Shown here one piece after another: positions 1 to 9,560 of a stretch of DNA of 64,000 nucleotides. Each line of letters begins with the position of its first letter. The stretch's first letter is position 1. Both the position numbers and the translations under genes were made by a program. The notes under the pieces are model-generated. The model saw only the letters and a list, made by a program, of their open reading frames with translations. It was not told the DNA's origin and ran no database searches. Source of the DNA: Arenicola marina (lineage: Eukaryota > Annelida > Polychaeta > Arenicolidae); NCBI GenBank assembly GCA_964019135.1, contig OZ025252.1:3674823-3738822 (forward strand), read 5' to 3'.

Positions 1-213
1 TGGTCGGATGCCACATTAATTAAAGATATTATATCATTTGTGGTTATGTAAAAAATGTCTCTCACAAGTTAGAATTAGTAAATGAACATGATTTATTATT
101 ATTGTGGGCGTTCAAACCACTAGTTCGATTTCGATGCCATTTGGCAAACATGATGACACTAACATTGGTACATACTCCAACATGTAGTCACAGCGACACT
201 AAAATATGTGGCC
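1..213 (+). repeat. Interspersed repeat; uninterrupted copy of a sequence split elsewhere in the window
   Basis: Bases 1 to about 110 match 12020-12117 and bases about 105-213 match 14742-14850 almost exactly. In that second copy the two halves are separated by 2.6 kb of other DNA, so this is the 'empty site' version. The similarity ends at about 213, 30 bp before the first gene's likely ATG, so the repeat supplies the immediate upstream flank of that gene. The family was not recognised. Confidence 0.8.
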
Positions 214-243
214 AAAACTGAAGCGAAGCCTGATGCCAAAGAG

Positions 244-1671
244 ATGAGTGTCAGCGTGCACGCCACCAGACTCGTGCAGTTCATCATTTCCGCCATGCTG
301 CTGCTGCTCATCGTCACTTCCGTATGGGTATCCGTTGGCGCCCTCACACCGAGACAATCGCTGGCCAGAGTGTCATTGGAACCAGCTCTCCAGAGGTCGC
401 GTCGTCATGACGCCCAAGCAGACCGCCTCGCGGACGCCGACGATGACGACGAGCTGTACAGACCGATGAAGAAGTACTACGACATGGCGAATCCGTGGAG
501 CGACAAAATCCACTCCCTGGGTGAGACCCTGAAAGACGGCTTCCGAGTCCACCTCGGCGGAAGATCTAAAGTCATATTGCTGAATCTGGTTCCGGGTGCC
601 ATGTCTCAGCGCAGAGCGGCTATTTCCAAGATGAAAGCCATGGAGGCGATTGGCCTCTTCAACACGTTGACCTCTATCGGCGTGGAGTGTATCTATATGT
701 GTGGGGGGTCCTCGGAAAATCTTTGTAACGGCAGCTCCATTGAGGCTACGGAGACAGCGATCACATCCGGCAGCACTCGCCGAGATGTGGCGATTATCTT
801 GTTTGGGGAAAACGTCGCCGCTGCGGAGGGCGAGTTCCAGCTGGCGCTTTACGCGGGGGAAGTGGCGGCGGCGTTCCCGTCGGTGAAGACGCTGGTCATT
901 CTACCTGCTGTGACCCGGGGGCAGAAGTTACTCCAGAAGACCTCTCCCGCCATGGCTCCACTGCTCGCACACCGGGATCTGACATTCATCACCAGCGACA
1001 CGCACACATACGACATCATGTTGGACTCGTACGTGGCTTGTGAAATCGTGCTTCTTCCCAATCTGGCGTTCGGGATCGGCGTCGTGAAGAGGTTTCTGCC
1101 CCCTCTCATCGACGTCGTCTGGGTCCAAAACCTTCCGCGCTGGGATGAAGTCAGCGGATGTGACGTCATGGCGTCTCGTGACGACGACGCCAATGGCACC
1201 CTCCTGTGTGACGTCAGAGACTACGAGGGGTGGAGGGCACCTGTGGGAAGTTACGTGGTGGACACGGTCTACGCCACGGTCTACGGGGGCTTCACCAACG
1301 TGCTGCGGGGACGGGTGGTCGTGGCGGATCAGCGGACCGCACACATCGCCGCCATGCTGCTCGGGATACCTCACGTGATCCTGGATGAGAACCCGCGAGA
1401 GCTCCTCGGCGCGTCCGCCCTGACCGTGCGTCGGGGTGACGTCGTCAGTGAGGAGTGGGTGGGGACGGCGAGGGAAGGGGAAGGGGGTGCGGCGGATGGG
1501 GAGGCGGGCGAGAAGATGCGCGGTATACAGCTGGCCTCGGACGTGCAATCCGCTACCGATGCCGTGCTGGAGCTGCTCCGGGGGAATCAACGGAATCATA
1601 TCCAGATTCCAGAATTCCCGGCGACCCTCCAGGCCATTGAAAACAGACATAAACTCTATAATAGGCAATAA
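244..1671 (+). CDS. Polysaccharide pyruvyl transferase-like protein, type II membrane anchor
   Basis: Single open frame of 475 residues from the ATG at 244. The frame can be extended to 208 only by using a GTG, so 244 is preferred. Residues about 11-34 are a hydrophobic segment after a short N terminus, which suggests a type II Golgi or ER anchor with a lumenal domain. The globular part resembles the bacterial polysaccharide pyruvyl transferase superfamily (EpsO/GumL-like): alternating Rossmann-like strands, a VLLPNLAFGIG segment near residues 269-279 where the family commonly has PDMAF, and the signature VADQRTAHIAAMLLGIPHVI starting at 360, equivalent to the family's DR-H-LLGIPHV motif. Known members transfer pyruvate from phosphoenolpyruvate to sugars as a ketal. 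Whether this protein is active is unknown, since the usual acidic residue is Asn (N273) and the usual DR is DQR. No intron is seen. Acceptor glycan unknown; family call fairly firm, function inferred. Confidence 0.7.
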   Translation: MSVSVHATRLVQFIISAMLLLLIVTSVWVSVGALTPRQSLARVSLEPALQRSRRHDAQADRLADADDDDELYRPMKKYYDMANPWSDKIHSLGETLKDGFRVHLGGRSKVILLNLVPGAMSQRRAAISKMKAMEAIGLFNTLTSIGVECIYMCGGSSENLCNGSSIEATETAITSGSTRRDVAIILFGENVAAAEGEFQLALYAGEVAAAFPSVKTLVILPAVTRGQKLLQKTSPAMAPLLAHRDLTFITSDTHTYDIMLDSYVACEIVLLPNLAFGIGVVKRFLPPLIDVVWVQNLPRWDEVSGCDVMASRDDDANGTLLCDVRDYEGWRAPVGSYVVDTVYATVYGGFTNVLRGRVVVADQRTAHIAAMLLGIPHVILDENPRELLGASALTVRRGDVVSEEWVGTAREGEGGAADGEAGEKMRGIQLASDVQSATDAVLELLRGNQRNHIQIPEFPATLQAIENRHKLYNRQ

Positions 1672-1800
1672 TTCGGTCGTTTCGTATGTAGCGAGTAAAC
1701 GCTGTGACTGAGAGGATAGCGTCCACACAGGGTCTGATGGAATTTCGTGCGTGATGAGATACAGTAACTTTTTTCGTGATGCGTGATTGCGCCTAAAATT

Positions 1801-2112
1801 AATATGGATAGGTGCTACCAAAAATGCGAGCGTATATTTATTAAGTCAGCTATTCCGTGCGGATACATCTAGATCAGTATTCAAAATACATCCCACTTCG
1901 GCTTGCCATAATGCATATCTTTGGCGGGATGACGTATACCATGCACATGCACTAAGCATATATTATTCGGTTGATTAGGAACTCCCATTGTGACGTCATT
2001 TTTTAACAGTTTGACGTCACAAATACTAGCCGCGACAAAGTCTCGAAATTCGGTTTTAAAACGTTGAATTCTTCTTGTCAATAAATTATGGAACATATGA
2101 GACGAGAGATTC
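1801..2112. repeat. Dispersed repeat, copy 1 of a direct pair
   Basis: About 300 bp that recurs at 2613-2912 in the same orientation with moderate divergence. Both copies begin AATATGGATAGGTGCTACC and contain a TTTGGCGGGATGACGTA block. Further similarity follows each copy (a TTTTCCTCAG-GGA-GTTGACTT block near 2531 and 2947), so the duplicated unit may be about 800 bp. No coding potential recognised. An AATAAA at 2080-2085 could serve as poly(A) signal for the gene ending at 1671, but it lies inside the repeat. Confidence 0.7.
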
Positions 2113-2612
2113 ATTTTTTTTTAAATCAGCGTCGTTTTGAAAGTTTCGTTGGCACATCAGCTTATGTTTTACAGTAATCAATCTTCGACGAAAAAAAAAC
2201 CACGCATGCATACATAAAAGTCTGAATTACAACCCACATGGTACCAGGAATTTGAAATTGGGGTGTCTTTGCATCATGTAGCTATTTGGCCTTATCAGTA
2301 AATTGTCTACCACCAAAGGTGATGAAAAGTAATTCCACAAGTGTTAAACTTGTCTTTCGTTGCTTCATATTCAATGTTGGCCTTTGATACATGCACAAAA
2401 TAGCACAACGTTTACACAAACTCGCTCCGCCACTGAGAATCTCGCAACGAAGGGTGCACTTCATGGCTCTCTCGCGCGTCGGGTACCAGTGCGTATGAGC
2501 AGCCATGTATCAGGGCTAACATAATGCAAGCTTTTCCTCAGTGGAGGTTGACTTAAGGTGGATTTCACCAACTCGTAACAGTAGGAATATGGAATTCAGA
2601 TATATAGATGTC

Positions 2613-2912
2613 AATATGGATAGGTGCTACCTAAACTGAATGCGAGCCTATATTTATTAGTTCGTCTATTCCGTGGGGATACATCTACTTCAATATTCAA
2701 AATAAATCCCACATCGGCTTGCCATAATGCATATCTTTGGCGGGATGACGTAAACCGTGCACGTGCAATCATTCGGTTGCTTAGGAACTCCCATTGTGAC
2801 ATCACTTTTATAACATTTGATTTAGTAAGTGACGTCGGTCTCGAATTCGGTTTTAAAACAGGGTGAATTCTTTTTGTTCTTAAATTAGTCTAGAACATAT
2901 AAAACGATAGAT
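2613..2912. repeat. Dispersed repeat, copy 2 of a direct pair
   Basis: Second copy of the 1801-2112 repeat, same orientation. Substitutions are spread along its length, so the duplication is not recent. No gene seen between the two copies. Confidence 0.7.
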
Positions 2913-3048
2913 GTAAGCTTACATAACATGAGATCTAGCTCTTCCGTTTTCCTCAGCGGAAGTTGACTTCCGGTGGACTGTTTTGGTAAAAAGCTAGCTC
3001 CGTCACAGAGCCTTGTTATAACAACGCCACAAGGTTGGAGCCACTCTG

Positions 3049-3063
3049 CCAGCAGAGGGCGCT
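3049..3063 (+). promoter_or_regulatory. CTCF-like motif
   Basis: The 15-mer CCAGCAGAGGGCGCT matches the conserved CTCF core (CCASYAGRKGGCGC) at every position. It lies in non-coding DNA just after the second direct repeat. Motif match only; no binding can be shown from sequence. Confidence 0.4.
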
Positions 3064-3707
3064 CGTTCCTCACATCATCTCTGCCCCACGTCACCGCCCA
3101 CCTCACGGTTGACCCCAACGGCCCTGGGGTCACGAATGGTTTTAGAGGGGTTTTTAGATTGAATATTGAATTTTAGATGCAGAATTTGAAAAATATAGAC
3201 ATTCCGTTGTCGAATGATCACAATGGAAGAATTAGATCTAAGCGAATTTCAAATTTCAAAACGCTTCACGCCTTTGACCTCGACCGCACTCGAAAATATA
3301 GCTCGAAACACAGGCGCTCAGATCAGTTGATACGAAGCCCGCCTGCCACACGTAAATAAAGAGAGGGTGCCGCGCTTCGCGAGCCAGGTCCCAACGGGCC
3401 CCCGCTTCAAGTCCGCATACAGCGCGTACTAACAGCCCCACCTCGCATCTAATCAACTATTTCCGAAGAAGAAACATTTTCCTTTCATAAAAGCCAATTG
3501 CCAACTACAGACACCGCATTAATATGTCCTCAGCTGAGACTTAATTCCAAACTTGCACAACTGTTGCTTCTACTTGGCCCGCTGCACCGGAAGCCGCCGT
3601 AGGATCATTTGACCTTATTAGGCTCTTCCACAGCCCTAGCCCTGAAACATGCCTCTCTGGGCACGCTCGATAAACCGGAGCGACAGAGTGCCGATACCGA
3701 CACGTCA

Positions 3708-3898
3708 GGGGGGCCTCCCTGGTGTAGTGGTTAGCGCACTAGACCGCAGATCAATAGGTCCTGGGTTCGAATCCGGGCTCGGGCACCTAATCTGGGGCAT
3801 GTTTCATTCCTTCATCCTTCATCGACTCGGGAGGTTCCTTGGCCCAATTTAGCCTGTCTGTGCACAAAAGTGGCCTAAAACACCAACATTCCATTCCT
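3708..3898 (+). mobile_element. tRNA-derived SINE flanked by 11-bp target-site duplication
   Basis: The head contains a Pol III A box (TGGTGTAGTGGTTAGCGC) and B box (GGTTCGAATCC) in tRNA-like spacing, followed by a non-tRNA body ending near 3898. CCGACACGTCA is present on both sides (3697-3707 and 3899-3909), as expected of a target-primed insertion. The acceptor stem does not pair as in a working tRNA. A different SINE family from the one at 4789. Confidence 0.85.
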
Positions 3899-3919
3899 CC
3901 GACACGTCAAATATAGCAA

Positions 3920-4730
3920 AGACACGTAAAATATAATACAGCCGACACGAAGCAGCTCGCCGAAAATAAGACACATTGAAATCAGCCGTTTTTACATACC
4001 ACGTACGTGAAATGACGGGACCGCCGTCTGCATGGCGATCGCGTTAAACGTTACTACAAAAAGTTTTATTGGTAGATCACGTTACGAAGTTGCCAAGTTA
4101 CAAATGGCTGTGCGGAGACGCGGATGATTGTTTACACGGAATATTTCGCTCGATGCGTTTACGCAAAGTGGGAAACAACTTCAATTACATTCCGTAAGTC
4201 TTTATAAATGTTTCAGGAACACAAATATAACATTTTGGTGCGTGATGTCAATTCTGTTTTAATATTTTAATATTAATATGTTTTAATATATTTAGCCGAA
4301 GTAGCCATGGCTCTCTGTCAGAGAGCCATGGCTTGATCTTCCATTTTTTACCGAGAAACGAGAGGGTTGCGCTACTTCGTTCTAAATATATTAAAACTGT
4401 CATTGACATCACGCACCAAAATGTTATATTTGTGTTCCTGAAACACATCACACTAACAAAACTCGCCAAAAATAATATGAGAAGTCTGCTGAAACAGACC
4501 CGTAAGATAAAATACAGCCAACACAATGCAGCTCGCCGAAAATAAGAACCCAAAAACACTCGAAACCGACACATTGAACTCAGCCGTTTTGCCTGTTTAC
4601 ATGCCATGTAAAATGACGGGACCGCCGTCTGCATGGCGATCGCGGTAAACGTTGCTACAAAGAATTTTATTGGTAGGTCACGTTACGAAGTTGCCAAGTA
4701 ACAAATGGTTGTGCGGAGACGCATGTTGTT
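3920..4730. repeat. Imperfect tandem duplication with central fold-back
   Basis: About 250 bp at 3920-4190 recurs at about 4515-4730 in direct orientation (shared GACGGGACCGCCGTCTGCAT and CACGTTACGAAGTTGCCAAG blocks). Between them is an inverted repeat with exact 42-bp arms at 4210-4251 and 4403-4444. In its centre is a tight hairpin with 14-bp arms at 4303-4316 and 4320-4333. No coding potential. Looks like a fold-back element or rearranged MITE. Confidence 0.75.
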
Positions 4731-4788
4731 GTTGATTCTGACCCGACGGTAACGGTAAAATAACTGTTCCCCATTTTCGGCGCGACAG

Positions 4789-5045
4789 ATGCAGCCGGCT
4801 CGATACCTCAATGGGTTAGAGCGCTCGCCCTGAGTGCCCTGGCCACCTGAGAGCCTAACGGCACGTGGATCGATGGTTCAAGCCCTGCTGTGGCCATGTC
4901 TGTGTGGTCGCAGGATAAAGATCCCGTGTCCTTCTTCGCAAAGACTAGGGGGTTACCCCCGGGGACATGGCTCCCCTCTCCCTTCCTTCTCCCATTAACG
5001 CGATGTGACCAGAAGTGGTTTAAAACGTCTTGAATATACGACCAA
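4789..5045 (+). mobile_element. Full-length tRNA-derived SINE (family 2) with 12-bp TSD
   Basis: 257 bp starting at a tRNA-like head (CAATGGGTTAGAGCGCTCGC resembles an A box) and ending in a short ATACGACCAA-type tail. TCGGCGCGACAG occurs on both sides (4777-4788 and 5046-5057). The same family recurs at 40063-40318 and 46364-46585 in the reverse orientation, and a relative lies at about 49640-49855. Shared body features are the GGATAAAGATCCC and CTCCCATT-ACGCGAT-TGACCA blocks. Confidence 0.88.
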
Positions 5046-5057
5046 TCGGCGCGACAG

Positions 5058-5845
5058 CTGTTGGCATCAGTGGAGTTTACAAGCGTCAATCACATACGGC
5101 GATCTCCAAACGTAAGCAACATTAATAATTTGATACATATTTATTGAAGAATGAGCAATGAAATAACGAAATTAAAAATCATCTTTTCTATTGGATTTGT
5201 CGTATTTTCTAATTGGATGTGTCGTATTTTCTAATCGGATGGGTGTATTTTCTAATTGGATGAGGACCGTTCATTTTCACATATTTACTATTTATTGTCG
5301 AGCTAACTGAATGTATTTCAGAAGCTACATGATTGATTGACTTTATTTATTTCCTCCATTTGTTGGACTGTTACAGAAAATGAATGACAGAACGAAAAAG
5401 AAAGGTTTTACTAGTGCCTATCAACGAGGTAACGATGAAGTCAAACGTACCCAACGGTACGTTCGTGCGCTAGAATTTGCCAAGCACTGACGCAAACGCA
5501 TATAAAATTCGTCCGTAAACGCATGTTTAGAGGTTTACCAAGAATCAAAGCCGTTTGCTCGTTCTCTTCACAATTGTAAAAAAGTGCACTTCATTGCCCA
5601 CTCCAGAAAGGGTCCAATAAGATTGGCCAGCTGGTAACATAGCTGAAGATAGTAGCCCCGGCCGTCTGCGAAAACCGTCCCGCAATAGGTACGTACATTT
5701 ACTCCTCGTTCCTCGCGTGTAACACAACTATTATGAGTTAAATATAAATTAATATGGTAGTGGAAATATAATTGAAAAAGAAAATAATGTTAAATTCATA
5801 AAAAGACCCAGTCGATCCAAAGCTAAAGATAAGGTTTGTTTTGCA
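5058..5845. other. Non-genic DNA, no recognised feature
   Basis: AT-rich sequence with a few short imperfect repeats (TTTTCTAATTGGATG near 5190-5260). No conserved protein, RNA gene or complete transposon was recognised. Confidence 0.5.
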
Positions 5846-5847
5846 TA

Positions 5848-6563
5848 TGGCTGTACAGTTCTATTTCCGGTTTAGGTATTTTGGGGACAAACAAAAAAAC
5901 ACGTGCTTTTAGAACAAGTGCGCATCACGCTGATGCCTTGCTACAGCTGTGTGACGCGCACTCATTGTAGTCAACGTTTGAGTGTTGCCAACCAGCGGGC
6001 TGCGCGGTTTGTGCGTGAAGAATCGAGTTTGTTTTCTTTGGTTCAAGCATTCCTAGCTTTAGCATCATAATATAGTTAAAGACAAGACATTTATCTCTCC
6101 ATAGTGCATGTGTTCCGTTTGATGAGACGTACTGTTGAAGCGTTGTATTTTGAGGCGAATCATCGATGTTTACAAACGGAGCACGATTATCCTCGCCTGC
6201 TCAGTCCATATAAGGAGCGTGTTTATGTAACCATAGATAACGCGCAGACATGCGAGTCCTGATGATTATTATGTCATACGACATGGAAAACCCCGCGCAG
6301 CACATTAGCTCGCCTGACACTGACAGTCACTCATGATTCTGGTTCATCAACTGTCTGACCGCTCATATATTACTTAATCTACTCTGATGGTTATAATTCT
6401 GATATACGCATTAAATTCAGTGGTTAGTTGTGCATCCAAGGACAGCTTCAGCCGAGTTTCTGTGTGAAGCCAGTGAAGGCAAACAGCCGGAAGGTCTTTG
6501 ATCAGATCAAAGAACGTGTATGGATAAATTCTTTGATCAAATCCCGTAGTGACTGTACAGCCG
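5848..6563. mobile_element. MITE copy C, TIR ending GGCTGTACAG
   Basis: A diverged copy of the non-autonomous DNA transposon also found at 15903-17052 and 18236-19024. It begins TGGCTGTACAGTT and ends GACTGTACAGCCG, in the orientation of copy A. Shared internal blocks include AACACGTGCTTTTAGAACAA, the GTTTACAAACGGAGCACGAT region and ACGACATGGAAAACCCCGCG. No transposase frame. The TA target duplication has decayed on the right side. Confidence 0.8.
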
Positions 6564-8184
6564 TTTACCACAATCCCCAACCCTTTAATCCAATGCGACT
6601 CTATGCCAGAAGACATACTGGCTGTTGATTGACTTTGTCGAGCTTCTCCTCTCCTAAACATAGAACAACATTAAAGGGAGGGGGTGGGGGGGCAAATTTG
6701 CTTGGCACAAAAAAGTTGTTGCCTTCAGTAAATCGCACAACATCCTACCATCAAACATCGGCTGTTCAATCGACTTACCGAGCTAACAGGGGTCATAGTG
6801 ACCGGTCTCGCTTTAATGCGCCTGCCACTGTACTGACGCTGACGAAAGTCTTCCCCACATTTACATCGAAATAGGTAGTTTTTACAATGTGAAAACTCTT
6901 TTATATGTCGCGATGTATTTCTCGTTCGTCCTCTCTCTGGAGGCGTACGTCGGTGATCTACATATATTTACGGTAGATTGTACCGCTTTTCAGCATTACC
7001 CTTTGGTGCATGGTATAGTCTCGTCGACGGTATATTAGAGCTTCTGTCAGCCCGGTTCCTGGTCAAGTTCTACAGTTTTATAGCCGTGTTGAGTAGCTTT
7101 ACAGCTATAATCTTTGTCATCCTTGTATTACACGCTTTAAGTCCAGTAATATAATGAACATCCTTTTTCTATGTAAGGTCATCGTTAATTAACACTAAGA
7201 CACTAACTACTGGCATTTACATACATTTAATTTGTCCCCTAACTCGTTTGTATATTGTGATTGTTGTGTCTTTGTGATGCGATGATTTTGGTTTAACTTT
7301 TTTTCTTTTTCTTTTGGTGGCTCTTATGCTAGCGACCTCCTTGGTCTTAATGGGGGTCCCCAGAGCGAGAGTCTACGTTGCCATGTTTTGCCTTTACTGT
7401 TTGTGTTGGTGCGTCTTGCTCAAATAAACCATATTGAATCTGAATCTAAGTATTCTTCACCCTACTGGTTTGCTTTTAGCCACGCCTGCCACTCGACACC
7501 TTTTGCTTCCTTTTCCCCCATCACCAGCTTCGGGTCCGCTTTAGCCGCGACCGTATAACATTGGGTTTACAGTGATGTCTAGGGATGAGACTATATGTAA
7601 TTAACATTCTGATGTCCCAATGCTGCCATGGAATGGTGGTGCTCTCTGGTGAAGGAATCACCATGGATGCGTAACAAGTACAAGAGCATCGGCGACTTAA
7701 AATGGCTCGGCCAGAAGATGGCAGCACTGTGTGTAGAATTAGGCAATGAAATGGCAGGAAGCCTATATCTCACACGGATATCCTTACACGACGGTTTTGT
7801 AACCAAATTGTTTGATGTAAGTCCGGAAGGGATAAATGTGTTGTTGCAGCTCGCGTTGAGAGAATTTTGTTTCCTTTTTCTTACAGAGTGACCACCACTT
7901 GAAGACTTAGTTATCACGCAGTTCCAAGCCGCGGAGTAGACCATAATATTAGTGTTTCATGACAAAATATCATCAAAACATATTGATATATGTTTTGCAA
8001 CGATTGTCTTCGTAAAAAAAAACCCTGAATGGAGTTAGAATCGCAGCTATTTATATTTGCGATGATCACGCGCTATTGTTTTGCTCACAGTAGGCGTCAT
8101 TTTCTGTTTGAATATAATTAGAGTATCCACTATTTTTATTGTGGAAAATAATCACATAAAATTCAAGTGATCTAACCCTAAGCG
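6564..8184. other. Non-genic DNA with a probable LINE 3' end
   Basis: About 6880-7447 ends in AATAAACCATATTGAATCTG followed by an AATCT-type tail, a pattern typical of LINE 3' ends, but no reverse transcriptase is visible. Around 7590-7945 both strands carry short open frames (87 and 117 residues) that match nothing I recognise. The remainder shows no feature. Confidence 0.35.
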
Positions 8185-8190
8185 TTTATT
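8185..8190 (-). terminator. Poly(A) signal of the EctC-like gene
   Basis: AATAAA on the minus strand, about 140 bp beyond the stop codon at 8328, a normal distance for an animal 3' end. Confidence 0.55.
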
Positions 8191-8327
8191 GAGTTATATT
8201 ATAAGCTAGATTAGGGCTAGGGGACCGGTCGCAAAGGACACGTGTGCCTTCCCCGATCTCTGACCCAGATCACCTCACGTCCGATTTAAAGATACACAAG
8301 ATCCATGTGCCTTCTATAATTACGTCT

Positions 8328-9107
8328 TCAATAACTGGAGAAGCCACTTTTGCTGAAGTCGTGTGTTTCATGGCCCAACAGCGCAGGGTAAAAGACGGTT
8401 AGAGCCTCGCTTTCGACAGATAACGCATGCAGCACGTGGGGGTCGTTTTTATCCATGAGAATTGCGCATGCGTCACCGCCGGTGACGTCTGCCTGTCGGA
8501 AAGCCTGCTCGCTCTTCCCTTCATCCCACGTGTACCTGACGTCACCGCGAATGAAGTACGCCAGCTCCACGTTCTTTTTGTACCAAAGCGGGGACTCGTG
8601 GCCTGGATAGCAAATGCCGTTGTGCAAGCTGAGACCGAAGCCATCCGACTTGATAATGAACCGCCGACTGCGACCGTGCAACCAGTCGACGTCGCGTTCC
8701 GTGCCGATGAGGTCCGATAACTTCCGGACGAGGGGTTCGGTCGGCGCCTTCTCCGTCGTCGACGGAGCGACGTAAGTGACAGCGACGCGAAGAGCTGATG
8801 TAGCCGTCAGCGTCACGGACATCGCTGACGTCATCGCAATAACGGTGCCCGCCTCGAACTGGATCACGTGGTCGGCGCTGACTTGAGCTTCGGACTGACC
8901 CTGCAGACAGTAATACACGTGGTTTGAGCCGGATGCGACATCAAGGTCAAGGTCGCCAGCCTTCAGTGTGATTTTAGTGCCGGAAGGGACGTGCAGTTCG
9001 TACGTCGTGAAGCCCGCCTCGTCCGTGGCCTTGACGACACAAGTGACAAACACTCCTGGCTGAGAGAACGGCTGCTTAGGCAGGTCGGACAACATCCGGG
9101 CCTTCAT
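8328..9107 (-). CDS. ectC-like: Ectoine synthase-like double cupin protein
   Basis: 259 residues. Residues about 126-253 resemble bacterial L-ectoine synthase (EctC, which cyclises N-gamma-acetyl-diaminobutyrate to ectoine): LIGTERDVDWLHGRSRRFII matches the start of EctC, KKNVELAYFIRG matches the strand carrying a metal-binding Glu (E181 here), DPHVLHA carries the metal-binding His (H224), and LLGHETHD matches EctC's conserved TGREVHDE. The position of the family's metal-ligand Tyr appears to be Ile. Residues 1-120 form a second, weaker cupin of similar pattern (LDVASGSNHVYYCLQGQ), so the protein looks like a tandem or fused cupin about twice the length of EctC. TTTCCTTGCAG ends five bases before the ATG, which marks an intron upstream, and a poly(A) signal follows: it is a eukaryotic gene, not contamination. 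No ectA or ectB homologue is in the window, so ectoine synthesis is unproven. A coding upstream exon is possible. Confidence 0.75.
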   Translation of the reverse strand: MKARMLSDLPKQPFSQPGVFVTCVVKATDEAGFTTYELHVPSGTKITLKAGDLDLDVASGSNHVYYCLQGQSEAQVSADHVIQFEAGTVIAMTSAMSVTLTATSALRVAVTYVAPSTTEKAPTEPLVRKLSDLIGTERDVDWLHGRSRRFIIKSDGFGLSLHNGICYPGHESPLWYKKNVELAYFIRGDVRYTWDEGKSEQAFRQADVTGGDACAILMDKNDPHVLHALSVESEALTVFYPALLGHETHDFSKSGFSSY

Positions 9108-9112
9108 GGTAT

Positions 9113-9126
9113 CTGCAAGGAAACAA
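9113..9126 (-). promoter_or_regulatory. 3' splice site before the EctC-like coding exon
   Basis: The minus strand reads TTGTTTCCTTGCAG then ATACC and the ATG. The pyrimidine tract and AG are a good acceptor, so the transcript begins further right and its first exon was not found. A TIR element (9171-11420) lies about 45 bp upstream, inside this putative intron or its upstream flank. Confidence 0.6.
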
Positions 9127-9190
9127 GTCCGACTTATTTGGAAGTACGTATCTCTTCGATGAGGAAAATACTGTGGCCCATAGGTACAAA

Positions 9191-9560
9191 GTAGCTGCGC
9201 TCTGCAAAACAGAGCTGCTCTCTGTAAATCAGAGCTGCGCTCTGCAAATCAGAGATGCTCCCTGCAAATCAGAGCTGCGCGCTAAAGCGGCGCAGCGAGG
9301 AGTTCTCTATAGACCATATAAATAATTTTTGAGCTGTGCCCTTCAAATCAGAGCTGCGCAATGCAATCAGAGCTGCCCCCTGCAATCAGAGCTGCGCCCT
9401 GCATTTCAGAGCTGCGCTTTGCAGTCAGAGCTGCGACCTGGATATCAGAGCTGCGCCCTGCAAATCAGAGCTGCGCGCAGCAAATCAGACCTGTGCCCTG
9501 CAATTTGGAGCTGCAGCCTGCATTTTGGAGCTGCGCCCTGCATTTTGAAACTGCGCTGGA
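9191..9560 (+). repeat. Left minisatellite arm, unit about 17-20 bp
   Basis: Roughly 18 variant copies of a CAGAGCTGCGCCCTGCAAAT-type unit, interrupted near 9285-9335. All short open frames here are by-products of the repeat. Confidence 0.85.

Noticed and set aside
208-243. Twelve extra N-terminal codons for the first gene, starting at a GTG
   Set aside because: GTG is not a normal eukaryotic start, and an ATG in the same frame at 244 places the membrane anchor in the usual position.
928-1821. 297-codon antisense frame opposite the pyruvyl-transferase-like gene
   Set aside because: Shadow of the GC-rich coding strand; it matches no family, whereas the plus frame does.
3708-3790. Candidate tRNA gene
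   Set aside because: It has A and B boxes, but the acceptor stem does not pair and it is the head of a SINE flanked by an 11-bp target duplication.
7591-7944. 117- and 87-codon overlapping frames
   Set aside because: No recognisable domain, overlapping on opposite strands, and next to LINE-like sequence; listed only as unrecognised.
8328-9107. Bacterial contamination as the source of the EctC-like gene
   Set aside because: A splice acceptor directly precedes the ATG, a poly(A) signal follows and animal repeats lie on both sides in the same contig.
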